From: Bacteroidota bacterium
GTDB taxonomy: Bacteria; Bacteroidota; Bacteroidia; AKYH767-A; OLB10
Assembly (NCBI GenBank): GCA_016714005.1
Contig: JADJOA010000014.1
Location: forward strand, 248,001 to 312,000
Length of the DNA stretch: 64,000 nt
Direction: 5' to 3'
Part shown: piece after piece, positions 9,105 through 18,804 of the stretch
Layout of the letters: each line of letters starts with the position of its first letter
Position numbering within the stretch: position 1 is the stretch's first letter
Translations under genes and position numbers: made by a program
The notes under the pieces: model-generated
What the model was told of the DNA's origin: nothing
The model's database searches: none
What the model saw: the letters and a program-made list of their open reading frames with translations, nothing else

Positions 9105-10106
9105 ATGTTTGAATCTATTTATCAAAGAAAATATCACTCCGAAAATTTAACCGACAAAAACTTTTTAGTAACAGGCGGATCAGGTTTTATTGGCTCCAAC
9201 ATTGTGGAATACTTACTTGTTAACGGAGCAAAAAAAGTTCGTGTGATAGACAATCTTTCTAACGGGCATTACAGAAACATTAAACCTTTTATTGGTTTGC
9301 CTAACTTTGAATTTATAGAGGGCGATATTACCAATCTTGAAACATGCAAGCAGGCATGTGCCGGAATTGATTTTGTTTCGCATCAGGCTGCATTGGGTTC
9401 TGTGCCACGCTCGTTGGCAAATCCGCTTGCCACACATCATGCAAATGCTACTGGTTTTTTAAATGTGCTATTAAGCGCAAGAGATGCCGGAGTGCAACGC
9501 ATTGTTTATGCAAGTTCGTCAAGCGTGTATGGTGATAGTCCTGAGTTACCCAAGCGAGAGCATGTCACAGGTAAGCCGCTCTCTCCTTATGCCGTAAGTA
9601 AAATGACTAATGAGTTATATGCTTATACTTTTGGTATGCACTATAATATGAACATCATCGGCTTACGTTATTTTAACGTGTTTGGTGTAAACCAAGATCC
9701 TAATGGTGCTTATGCCGCTGCCATTCCGCTTTTTATGAAAGGTTTATTGATGAATGAAACTGTAAATATTCATGGCGATGGAAACCAATCGCGTGATTTT
9801 ACTTTTGTGGAAAATGCTGTGCAAGCAAACATACGCGCATTGTTTACTGAAGATAAAGATGCTTTTGGAAAAGTATATAACATTGCCTTGGGAGAAAGCA
9901 CAACGCTAAACAGCCTGTTTAACACACTTTGCGATTTAACAGGCAAGAGCGTTAAACCAAATTATATTGCCGAGCGCGCAGGCGATGTAAAAAATTCGTT
10001 AGCTGATATTTCACAGGCACAATTGCATTTAGGTTTTCAGCCATTGGTAAAAATTAAAGAAGGACTGGCGCTTACTATTCCGTGGTTTAAGAAAACGTAT
10101 TGTTAA
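9105..10106 (+). CDS. UDP-N-acetylglucosamine 4-epimerase-like SDR (WbpP/TviC-like)
   Basis: The 333-residue extended SDR epimerase has GGSGFIGSNIVEYL near residue 25 after a short N-terminal arm, the HQAALGSVPRS substrate loop, the ASSSSVYGD segment, SPYAVSKMTNELYA (catalytic Tyr-Lys), and RYFNVFG with a D/N-rich continuation. The HQAALGSVPRS loop and the N-terminal extension are features of WbpP/TviC, which interconvert UDP-GlcNAc and UDP-GalNAc or their uronates. Together with the TviB/WbpO-like dehydrogenase this would allow UDP-GalNAcA synthesis. It is the last gene of the rightward cluster and converges on dnaN. Confidence 0.85.
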   Translation: MFESIYQRKYHSENLTDKNFLVTGGSGFIGSNIVEYLLVNGAKKVRVIDNLSNGHYRNIKPFIGLPNFEFIEGDITNLETCKQACAGIDFVSHQAALGSVPRSLANPLATHHANATGFLNVLLSARDAGVQRIVYASSSSVYGDSPELPKREHVTGKPLSPYAVSKMTNELYAYTFGMHYNMNIIGLRYFNVFGVNQDPNGAYAAAIPLFMKGLLMNETVNIHGDGNQSRDFTFVENAVQANIRALFTEDKDAFGKVYNIALGESTTLNSLFNTLCDLTGKSVKPNYIAERAGDVKNSLADISQAQLHLGFQPLVKIKEGLALTIPWFKKTYC

Positions 10107-10142
10107 AGTAAGATTGAGTAGTGTAACCTTCTAATTAATTTC

Positions 10143-11260
10143 TTATCCAATCATAACTGGCATTACAAGCATCAAAATATCTTCGCTTGCATTGGCTTGT
10201 GCTTTAGAGGGTGTTAAAATTCCGGCACGGTTGGGCATTGACATGTGAAGATTTACCTCTTCTGTATCAATATTTGAAAGCATATCGGAAATAAAGCGTG
10301 CATTAAAAGCAATTTCAATATCTTGTCCGTTGTAGCTGCATGCCAAGCGCTCGTTTGCTTCATTACTAAAATCTACATCTTCGGCACTAATATTTATCTC
10401 GGAACCTTTTATTGCAAATTTTACCTGATGGGTTGTCTTGTTAGAAAAGAGAGCAACCCTTCTTATTGAATTTAAAAAGAATGGCGGTCTATTGAAAGCT
10501 CGTTTGGGTTATCAACCGGTATTACCGCTTCGTAATTGGGGTAGCGTCCGTCAATCAAACGACAAATCACGTGATAATTATCAAAATCAAAAAAAGCATT
10601 TGCTTCATTATATTCAATCTTAACTTTTGATTCCTGCCCTGCTAAAACGTTTTTTAAAATATTAAGTGGTTTTTTGGGAACTATAAATGATGCTGCCTTT
10701 TTTGATTTGATATCAGCCCTTCTGTAGCGCACAAGGCGATGTGCATCTGTAGCAACAAAGGTGGTAGAGTCTGTACCAAGTTGAACATATACACCACTCA
10801 TAACAGGGCGAAGCTCATCATTGCCCGTGGCAAAAATGGTTTTATTTATAGCACTCAATAAAACTTCGGCAGGTATGTCAATACTGTTGCTTTTATCAGG
10901 CGTTGGTATACGAGGGAAATCATCAGCTGGCTGACCAATGAGTTTATATTTTCCGTAATCACTGCTTATTTCTATAGAATTGTTTTTTTCAGAAATATTA
11001 AATGACAATGGCTGCTCCGAAAATGTTTTTAATGTATCGACCAACATTTTGGGCACTGCCATTTTTCCTTTGTCCTTGCTTTCAACTTTTAAAGAAGTAG
11101 AAATAGTGGTTTCCAAATCGGAGGCTGAAATAGTAAGCTGACCTCCATCTAAAGAGAAAAGGAAGTTGTCTAAAATTGGCAGTGGACTGTTGGAACCCAA
11201 TACCCCACTGATAGACTGGAGGTGTTTTAAAAGAGCAGAACTAGAAACAATTAGCTTCAT
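10143..11260 (-). CDS. dnaN: DNA polymerase III beta sliding clamp, frameshifted
   Basis: The repaired protein of about 372 residues has the three clamp domains. The N-terminal part (MKLIVSSSALLKHLQSISGVLG) is followed by DLETTIS, the ATDAHRLVRYRR segment of the second domain, DGRYPNYEAVIP, and a C-terminal domain ending in a PMVMxN-like tail (MLVMPVMIG). A base is missing near 10483-10484 (GG on the plus strand). Adding it joins the frames through SFLNSIRRVALFSNKTTHQVKF. The clamp encircles DNA and tethers polymerase III. As dnaN is essential, the break is almost certainly a sequence error. In this window it closes a minus-strand run with gldF, gldG and a DUF4340-like gene. Confidence 0.95.
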
Positions 11261-11309
11261 AATTTTTGTTGCAGTGTTAGATGATTTTTATAAAAAAAAA
11301 TGATAGTGG

Positions 11310-11317
11310 CAAATATA
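11310..11317 (-). promoter_or_regulatory. dnaN: Bacteroidetes -7 promoter element before dnaN
   Basis: On the minus strand the sequence reads TATATTTG, an exact TAnnTTTG match, about 50 bp upstream of the dnaN start. It implies that dnaN can be transcribed separately from the gldF-gldG-DUF4340 genes upstream. No clear -33 TTTG box was identified. Confidence 0.5.
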
Positions 11318-11413
11318 AATTTAAGGGTATAGCACCAATAATGGTTTGTTTAAAAGAAATAAAAAGTTATTCACTAAAACAATTTTTCTTCAAGTATTCT
11401 ATGCAACCCACTA

Positions 11414-12431
11414 TTAAAAACCCCTGATTAATTCAGGATTTTTAAAAACAGGCTCCCAGACAAAATACTGTACTGCATAAAAGTTGGTGTCGGTATTCCA
11501 AATGACAAACATGCGGTCGGGGTCAAAAGGACGCAACTTACCTGTTTCCGGGTCATTTGATGTAAGCGTACCCCTGCACTGGAGGCTTTCTATAGAAAAT
11601 AATTTTATCCATTTTCCCGTTAACATTTAATACCTCAAGAGTTTTATAAGGGGTTGTAGAGAGAATAGAATCTTTTAAATCTTTTTTTATAAGTGTTTCC
11701 TCATACTCGTAAGGAAGTTTTATAAAATGATTTATATACGCTGCAATTTTACTTTTAAAAATATCGGTTGCTACCGTGCTTGCAGGTGAGGAGAAGAGCT
11801 GAAAATCATTTTCTGTTTTTTTTACCTTAAAACTTTTTACGGAATCTTTTGGATCAACAACTGTAATTTCTTTTAGGGCTGCATCATTGTAAGCCAATAT
11901 TATTTTGCTTTTCCAGTCATCGGGTTTGGCTGTAAAACGTGTTGACAGAAATCCATTAAAACCGGGTATATGGGTTACACAAGGAGTAGTTGAATTTTCA
12001 ATAAACATAAAAGTACCAAGCATATCCTGAGTAGGTTGACCAACGTAATATGTTTTTATGTTTTTCTCACCGGCATATATTTCAACCTTGGTGCCATCAG
12101 TTCCCAAATCTTTTATTACGCTGTTATATGCTGCTTTTCCAACGGGACTTCTTACCTCCACTTTTTTTATTGTTTCAAGTAAAATATTTACCGCTTTAGG
12201 CAAAGCAGTATATTTTCCGTTAACCGTCCATTTTTTCTCGGCAGTTCTTTCAAGCGTGGTTTTATATCCTTTACGGTCAGCAATAAATATTTTAGTGATA
12301 GATGCGGTATCCTGCACTGCAAAATCTCGCAGCTCTGTTCTAATAGTTCCTGCTTTTTTTGTGTAAATAAAATATGCTGTAATGCCAAGCAGAATAATAA
12401 CAACTAAGAAAGTAATTTTATTTGATTTCAT
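11414..12431 (-). CDS. DUF4340-like membrane-anchored protein, frameshifted
   Basis: About 338 residues after repair, starting with a short cytoplasmic tail and one hydrophobic anchor (ITFLVVIILLGITAYFIY, residues 7-24), then an extracytoplasmic beta-rich region. The repeats of the form W.VNG.Y.A.......LL.TI...E..SPV and YYVGQPTQ are typical of DUF4340. An extra C in the plus-strand run 11571-11574 breaks the frame near the C terminus; removing it yields QGTLTSNDPETGKLRPFD and the end at 11414. The gene lies 41 bp after gldG, and DUF4340 proteins are often encoded next to GldG-type auxiliary ABC proteins, so a role in that transporter is likely. The molecular function is unknown. Confidence 0.75.
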
Positions 12432-12472
12432 TTAATGGACAATGTGTTGTGAAAAATAAAGTTGTGAAACTA

Positions 12473-14162
12473 TTAAGCAGCGTATTTCCTTTTACGTTGG
12501 TACATTCGTAAAATTGCGTAAACCAATATTAAAATAACGGGCACTATTACATTAAATATTTTTATGTTGAGGGTGTTGCCCTCCAGGCGCTGTTTATCAA
12601 GCAGGCGTAACCTGAATTCTTTTTGACGTAAAGTCATCAATCGCGGACCTTCGCACAAATAATCTATACAATTAAGAATAAAACTTTTGTTGCCGTAAAA
12701 CTGCCCGGTGTATCTATCATAGCCCAAGGGAAAAATAGATTCATTTGATTTTCGATAATCGTTTTTAATTACATCACCATCGGCAATAACAATCATTCTG
12801 TTATCTACACCGGTTTCTTTAAATGCAATTGCAGAGTCGTTTGCAATTGCAGCCGGAACCCTGTTTGCATAATTTGACAAAAATTTCCCCTCCAACAAAA
12901 CCGCCAATGGCTGATTGCCTTTGTTGAACTGTTTTGTTTCAGCTTTCTTTTTCATTTGCTCCAAATCAATTACAGCAGGTGAGCCAACGGTGCGGCTATA
13001 TTCTGAGGATTGCAGTAAAACAGTTTTTGCTATTTCTTTATTTGACAGCGTATCCATACTGCTGGCAAACTGAAAACGTATTCCGTTTAAATTATTTACA
13101 ATAGGATGTTTTGATGTAGGAATAACAAGCGGAAAATAAAACCATGGCAAAAAAGATGTTTGCGGTTTGTTGCCAACATAGCCGGTAAGCATTGGAACAG
13201 GTGCGCTTTGCAGATCCAATACAAGGTTTGTGTTTATTCGCACACCATACCTGAACAACATGTCTTCAACATTTAATTGGTTGGCAACAGATACAAACTG
13301 ATTTTGTTTGGCAAGGCTATCCATATCGGCAATCATATAGTCAACTAACCATAATACCTTGCCACCATTCATGATATATTGATCAATAATAAACTTGTCT
13401 TTTCATCAAAAGCAGAATCAGGCTTTGCAATTACAACACAATCAAAATCTTTTAAAGCATCTAGCTTTTGATTGATCGTAACTCCGGTAACTTTATACGA
13501 TGCATTTAATGTTTACACAATATCGGCTACGCGATATTTGTCAAGTTCATTCTGCCCACGTAAAAAACCAATTTTCTTTGGCTCAAGCGTTGTTACTTTT
13601 CTGATGGCGTTAATCACTTCATACTCCAACCCTTGAATAGAATTGTTGAGCATTTCTTCTGGGGATGAACCAATACGGTCTTTTAAAAGTTGCAGCGCTT
13701 GTTCTTGCGCACGATAATTTATGATGGCTCCCGGAAATAATATGCGTTGAGAAGTGCGGTCAGTTTCATTCTCTTGCAAGTTGGTTGGCTGCAATCCTCT
13801 TTCCGAAAGTTGTTTGTATAAATCAGTTCTTTGTTTTTCGTCTTCAAGAGCAGATGGGTCAATAAACTCATACTCTAAATTTCCTTTTGCATATTGGCGC
13901 ATTTCATTAAGCATATCGCGTGTGGCAGTGCTCAGGCGTTGAAACCCCGGAGGCAAATCGCCACTGAGGTAAACTTTAAAATAAACAATATCTTGCAATG
14001 ATGCTAACTCATCTTTAGTTGCCTGTGATAAAGTGAATCGCTTTTCTGATGTTAAATCAACTCGCGTAAAAACAAATGACGATAAAACATTTGCCAGCAC
14101 AATTACTACAAGCAACAGCACAAAACCAATTATGGAATTTCTCTTATTCTGTTTTTATTCAT
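12473..14162 (-). CDS. gldG: Gliding motility-associated ABC transporter substrate-binding-like protein GldG, broken
   Basis: Repaired length is about 562 residues. An N-terminal membrane anchor (VLLLVVIVLANVLSSF) is followed by FTRVDLTSEKRFTLS, a signature of GldG/Gtf-like ABC auxiliaries, then a long periplasmic domain and a C-terminal membrane helix (VIVPVILILVYAILRMYQRKRK). The ATG at 14162 overlaps the gldF stop (TGATG). Three defects are visible: a missing A near 14147-14148, a TAA at 13513-13515 in an otherwise continuous frame (ADIV-stop-TLNASYKV), and a missing base in the T-run 13400-13403. GldF/GldG with the GldA ATPase form a transporter required for gliding in Flavobacterium johnsoniae; non-gliding relatives carry it too. 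Confidence 0.85.
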
Positions 14163-14896
14163 CACCACTTTCGGCTTTCTAATTTTAATTTAGTGAGCAT
14201 GATAAAAAAACCAATAAGGCTGATGTAATAAACAACATCGCGCGTATCAATAACGCCACGGCTAATACTGCTTTAATGTGTATTGATGCCAAGTTGCAAT
14301 GCAAGGACGGAAACAGGTCCGGGAGGTAAAATGCTGCTCACCGATTCAAATCCTGCATAACAAAAAAAACAAAAGAACAATGCGATGATAAAAGCAATAA
14401 CCTGGTTATCGGTAAGCGAGCTTGCAAACAGACCAATGGCTACAAATGCAGCTCCTAATAAAAACAAACCAATGTAGCTGCCTATAATTGCACCAGTATC
14501 AACATTGCCTTGCGGCAAAGCATAATCATAAACCGTGTAGAAATAAACAAGCGTAGGCAGCAGCGAAAACAAAACCAGTAACACACCTGCAAAATATTTT
14601 GCAAGAATTATTTGTAACTCGGTTAATGGCTTAGTCAGCAATAATTCTATGGTTCCGGTTTTGCGCTCTTCAGAAAATAAACGCATGGTAATTGCGGGAA
14701 TTAAAAACATGTAAACCCATGGAGTAATTACAAACAAACTGTCGATGCTTGCGTAACCTGCATCCAATACATTAAACCCTGCACCTGAAAAGACCCACAT
14801 AAACAAACCAATGGTTATTAAAAAAACCCAAATGCTTATGTAACCGGTGAGTGAATTAAGAAAAGTACTTACTTCCTTTTTAAGTAGTGAAAACAA
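14162..14896 (-). CDS. gldF: Gliding motility-associated ABC transporter permease GldF, with an in-frame stop
   Basis: ABC-2 type permease with about six membrane segments: it starts MFSLLKKEVSTFLNSLTGY, then has the conserved MRLFSEERKTGTIELLLTKPL loop, followed by hydrophobic helices. A TAA at 14273-14275 ends the apparent reading frame after LGINTH. The same frame continues as SSISRGVIDTRDVVYY, a conserved GldF segment, to a TGA at 14162-14164 that overlaps the gldG start. The stop therefore replaces one codon (probably Tyr) without a frame change. It could be a base error or a true nonsense mutation. The intact protein would be about 244 residues, the usual size. Confidence 0.87.
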
Positions 14897-14919
14897 AGCT
14901 TAAAATTCTTTTAGTGGAT

Positions 14920-15246
14920 TTAATATGACTGCCAAAAATAGTTTTTCGTTGTATATGCATTCTTAAATTTTTCTAAACTCCATGCATCGGGTTTATCGGC
15001 AAGCATGGTTTTGGTTGTTGCCCATGTTTTTTTAAAAAATTCGCTTAGCCTGTATTTGTTTAAATATTGTTCGCTCTCCCAAATGCTGTATGTAAAATGC
15101 ACACCGCTATTGATGTTTTCAGCAAACAGCTCTAAATGAATGCATCCATCAAAACCTCTAATGGTGTCTTTAATATTTTCAAAAAGATTTCTGAACTCAT
15201 GGGTTTTTTCCTGCTTAACAGGAAGTTTAACAAGCCGTGTAATCAT
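14920..15246 (-). CDS. Antibiotic biosynthesis monooxygenase (ABM)-fold protein
   Basis: The 108-residue protein has the dimeric alpha/beta-barrel ABM pattern: MITRLVKLPVKQEK at the N terminus, a central FDGCIHLELF strand, and HFTYSIWESEQYLNKYRLSEFF, which matches the W.s.ea...y..s..f motif of the family. Members include quinol monooxygenases and heme-degrading enzymes, but many are uncharacterised small-molecule binding proteins. Only 3 bp separate it from the SAM hydroxide adenosyltransferase gene upstream, so both are in one operon. The substrate cannot be deduced. Confidence 0.75.
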   Translation of the reverse strand: MITRLVKLPVKQEKTHEFRNLFENIKDTIRGFDGCIHLELFAENINSGVHFTYSIWESEQYLNKYRLSEFFKKTWATTKTMLADKPDAWSLEKFKNAYTTKNYFWQSY

Positions 15247-15249
15247 ACC

Positions 15250-16023
15250 TTATTTAAACATTACTCTAACTGTATCGCCAAACTTTAAACCCAGCAAACC
15301 GGCAGCATCACCATGCCTTACCGAAATTTCCAATAGCCCTGATGAATTAAAAAGCGCAAGCAACTCACCACGGTCGCTGTCTTCGTAGCGGTTGTTTAAT
15401 GAGTTGATGATATATTGCTGCTTGCGTGCATCAATTTCAAACAGCCGACCCTTGCGCGCATCTTCAAAGACATTATGGGAAATATTGCTGATAACATTAC
15501 CAAATTCATCTACATAAATAACTGCGCCTTTAATTATTGCTTCGTCAATAACAGGGGCAAATAAATTGCTGCGTCTGTAATCTGTTACAACTGGGCCAAA
15601 ACTTTCAGGTGAGATATCTTTAGTAAGTCCGCTAGCAATGCTCACCATCAGCTCACGTTCCTTTGTTATAGTAAGCCCTGTCGAATAATCAACACGAACA
15701 ACCGAGTCAAACGCATCTGTTACAACCAAAGATAAAAAACCATCGTCCTTACACACTATTTTATGTGTTTTGTAAGTAGCAATAAGCCATGATGATTCAT
15801 TATCCATTTGACTTGACACGGCAACAAGATGTATGCTTTTAGGAGGGAAAAAATGAAACGCATTTTTAAAAACAAAAGATGCCTTGGTTAAGTCAAATGG
15901 ATCTATTTGGTGAGTAATGTCAACGATGTTAAAATTTTCGCTTACCGAAAGCAATGCTCCTTTTAACGCTGCTGCGTAAAAATCTCTTATTCCCCAATCT
16001 GTTGTTAATGTGATAACCTGCAT
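15250..16023 (-). CDS. S-adenosyl-L-methionine hydroxide adenosyltransferase (DUF62 family)
   Basis: I take the ATG at 16023 (MQVITLTTDWG) rather than the earlier in-frame Met at 16035, because the family begins with this strand. The TDWG.RDFY motif binds SAM, DITHQIDPFD is conserved, and IYVDEFGNVISNI marks the second domain. The C-terminal HGDAAGLLGLKFGDTV resembles the adenosine-binding end. The family hydrolyses SAM to adenosine and methionine and is related to fluorinase and chlorinase, which have extra insertions not evident here. The gene heads the run to gldF/gldG/dnaN. Its physiological role is uncertain; the family call is strong. Confidence 0.9.
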   Translation of the reverse strand: MQVITLTTDWGIRDFYAAALKGALLSVSENFNIVDITHQIDPFDLTKASFVFKNAFHFFPPKSIHLVAVSSQMDNESSWLIATYKTHKIVCKDDGFLSLVVTDAFDSVVRVDYSTGLTITKERELMVSIASGLTKDISPESFGPVVTDYRRSNLFAPVIDEAIIKGAVIYVDEFGNVISNISHNVFEDARKGRLFEIDARKQQYIINSLNNRYEDSDRGELLALFNSSGLLEISVRHGDAAGLLGLKFGDTVRVMFK

Positions 16024-16128
16024 TGACCAATACAAACCGCGAATTTAGACAATAGGCCAAGGGGGAACGTCTATTAGAATAATGTTTTTAACGAAGGTGT
16101 GTGAAAAGTGGGATTAGGATTTATTTCG

Positions 16129-16752
16129 TTAATGTTTCATCTCTTTAGGTGAATTATAAAGTTTTGGCGAAAACTCTACTGAACTTTCTAAACCAAAAGC
16201 TTTAAAATAATCTACAAGCATTTTGGTAATATTAGCCTCAGCAGCAGCAATATGATATTTATTTTTCTCCAATGTTTCACGGCTGTTCTTGTACAACTTT
16301 TCCTGTACCGATAAATAAGTGTTGTCATCTTCCAGCACAAACCAGCCTCGCCTGTTATTGGCAGAAATTTTATCAAGCTTCAACTCATAGCTCAGCAGTT
16401 TTGCATGCGGCAAACTGATCTTTACCTTTTTGCTTTCGTGTTGCACATCCATTTTCATGTTGCTTAAATCAACACCATACTTGGCTGTGTAAGGAACGCG
16501 CAGATAAACTGAATTCTCAAAAAATAAATTTTTAAGCGATGATATGTAAGAGCCATCGGCTATTGGTTTAACATCTAATTCCGAACTGCCCTGCACTTCA
16601 AGCGTACTTAACTCAGCAATTTTCTTTATCAGATCATAGTTCTCCACTAAGGTTGTTTGCATTTTTTCTTCGGCAGATTTTTTGCCAATAAAGTACATGC
16701 CAACAAATGCAAGACTTAAAATGATCAGAAAAAAGATGAAACGGATATTCAT
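16129..16752 (-). CDS. DUF4230-like membrane-anchored protein
   Basis: The 207-residue protein has an N-terminal membrane anchor (FIFFLIILSLAFVGMYFIG, residues 5-23). The rest is a beta-rich domain beginning LIKKIAELSTLEVQG and containing LFFENSVYLRVPYTAKYGVDLSNMK split over two strands, as in DUF4230 proteins. The ATG at 16752 is chosen because the upstream sequence belongs, in another frame, to the S41-like gene; the apparent 629-codon frame over both is produced by an indel near 16835. Function is unknown. It lies 10 bp downstream of the S41-like gene. Confidence 0.72.
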   Translation of the reverse strand: MNIRFIFFLIILSLAFVGMYFIGKKSAEEKMQTTLVENYDLIKKIAELSTLEVQGSSELDVKPIADGSYISSLKNLFFENSVYLRVPYTAKYGVDLSNMKMDVQHESKKVKISLPHAKLLSYELKLDKISANNRRGWFVLEDDNTYLSVQEKLYKNSRETLEKNKYHIAAAEANITKMLVDYFKAFGLESSVEFSPKLYNSPKEMKH

Positions 16753-16762
16753 TTGTTGTAAT

Positions 16763-18012
16763 TTAAAATTGTTTGATATCTGGATCATTTCCGGTAAGAA
16801 AATCAATGTAAGAAGTAGAGACACGAATTTCGGTTTAAAATAATTTTCGTGCGGATTTACATTCTGAAAATATTTTGTAGGGTAGCATAATCGTACTTTA
16901 CTCATGGGTAAAACAAAAACCTTTATTTCACCAAAATGATTTGGTTTGCCGCATGGTTCTTCACCAATTGTAATACAGTTAGTTTTTTGCTTAAGATAAA
17001 CAGCATTTAATATTGCTGATGAGGCAGTTCTATTACTGGTGACAAGAAAAATTTTGTCTTTAAATTTTTCATCTGCAAATACTTCATCAATAAAATCTTT
17101 TCCCTGAGGCGAAGCGCCACCGGTATTTAATCGCAGATCAACAACTATTTTTTTGTAGGATAGTTTTTCTAAATCATCCTTTACCCTTTTTGTGAAACGC
17201 TCAAAAGAAGGAGCTGCCTTGGCACTTGATTTTCTGCCAAACTTTTTTTCCAACTCTTTACTCCAGCATTTATTGTATTGAATGCAGTAAATACTATCTT
17301 GTGAGATATATTCCGAATAAAACCATTCGTTTCCGTTTTTAACATAAAATGGAGTTTTCTCCGCTGTATATGCAATCAGCCCTTCATTAGATATTGTTAG
17401 TTTTGATGGAACAACTGCTAAAACTGAATTGTCCCCGTTTTTATCTGTCAATTTTAATTTAATTTCATTGTTATCGGCAAAACCAAAATACATCAGTGCC
17501 TCAACGTAACTCAACACCTCAAGTATTCCTTTTTTACATCCCTCTGTTTCTGCAGGAACCAGGGTATTCAATGAATCAATAACAGTGTTAATTTTAAAAT
17601 TATTTATCGCAATTAACTCATAACCATTGTAATTTTTAAACTCTTCGGTTGATGCAACAATACACACTTTATTTTCAAACTGGTAAAAACGAAAAGGAAG
17701 ATAGATTTCCTTTTCGCGGTTTGTATAGAGCATTACATTAAAATGAATGACATTTTGCTTTGCAAAAATTTGTTTGAGTTTCAATACTAAAGAAAATTTA
17801 GGTGTGCTGTCATTTATATTATCTGCAAAGGCATGTAATTCATTTTTAAAGGCTTCAAAATCTTTGCCTTGTGAGAATAAATTTGATTTGCCCTGCAACT
17901 CTTGTATCAGAAATCCAATATCTCTTTGCCACTCAGTTTTTTGGGCGAAGGAATCAGAATTGTCAATAAAAAAAATTAGAGCAATGAAAATTTTCCTGAA
18001 GTTTTTCTTCAT
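16763..18012 (-). CDS. Secreted S41-family peptidase-like protein, frameshifted near the 3' end
   Basis: About 416 residues after repair. The ATG at 18012 is followed by KKNFRKIFIALIFFI, a signal peptide ending near FAQ. The C-terminal half has the S41 (tail-specific protease-like) core: IVVDLRLNTGGASPQGK, then IFLVTSNRTASSAILNAVYL containing the Ser expected for the nucleophile, and IGEEPCGKPNHFGE. A missing G near 16835 shifts the frame. Adding it gives a family-like end (RVSTSYIDFLTGNDPDI) and the stop at 16763-16765. A PDZ domain is not evident. It probably acts in the periplasm or at the surface; the substrate is unknown. Confidence 0.75.
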
Positions 18013-18060
18013 AAGCACAACATTTGACTGATTAGATTTGAAGCGGCAAAGGAATCAGAG

Positions 18061-18791
18061 TTAATATTGAGGAATAATAAACCTGATAGGTAAATTATAG
18101 CGCACCCGTACATTTTTATTATTCACTGTTCCGGGTTTCCACGCTGGCATTTCGTTTATAACACGGGTGGCTTCGTTTATAAGCGATTCGCCTTTCCCTT
18201 GAACCAACTTTACATCTTCAGCCGCGCCAGTTTTATTGATAACAAAAGAAAAATAAAGTATACCACTTTCTCCATTATTTAATGCTTCCTTTGGATACTT
18301 AATTTTTTTTGTAAGATATTTTAATAGTTTTTTTTCTCCTCCGGGGAATTCAGGCATGTGTCCAATGTATTCAAATATCGCATCATAATCCGTTATTGCC
18401 GGATTATCGGCTATATCAATTTTTTGATCGCCATCATAGTTGTATTTAGAAATCCACTGCCTCCCTGTCCAAAACAAATTGAATTTGTTTTTACCCCATT
18501 AACAAAATTTGTGATAAGTAGTTTTTCATTTTGGGCAGAAAAAAAAGTTTCCTGTATTAAGTTTTGTTCTTGTTCATCAGTAAAAATTTTTTCTGAGAAT
18601 CTTTTAAACTTCCCATCTAACTCCGTTACAACATAATTTCCGTTAAACTCTTTTGTTTTTATTATAATTAAATTTGCTTCACTACGATCACTGATCTTTT
18701 CTCCTCTTTTCCTAAAAAAAGTAGTGTCTTGACAAAAACTATTAACTAACAATAGTTGAAACAGAGCTAAAGCAAAAAGCCTTGTACGCAT
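18061..18791 (-). CDS. TonB C-terminal domain-containing secreted protein, frameshifted
   Basis: The ATG at 18791 opens a signal peptide (MRTRLFALALFQLLLVNSFCQ). The N-terminal half resembles the MORN-like, antitoxin-type beta region often found before TonB domains in Bacteroidetes (EANLIIIKTKEFNG, YVVTELDGKFKRFSEKIF). The C-terminal domain is TonB-like: MPEFPGGEKKLLKYLTKKIKYP, then GILYFSFVINKTGAAEDVKL, VINEMPAWKPGTVNNK and VRYNLPIRF. One A is missing near 18482, where NGVKTNS should continue into NLFWTGRQW. Such proteins lack a membrane anchor and their role is unclear; canonical energy transduction is not certain. It lies 14 bp downstream of the cphA 3' end only as a tail-to-head neighbour. 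Confidence 0.75.
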
Positions 18792-18804
18792 ATTACACAA
18801 ATTT

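Noticed and set aside
16129..18018. A single 629-codon protein combining S41-like and DUF4230-like parts
   Set aside because: The junction is an out-of-frame artefact; one added base near 16835 separates two normal genes with their own stop and start.
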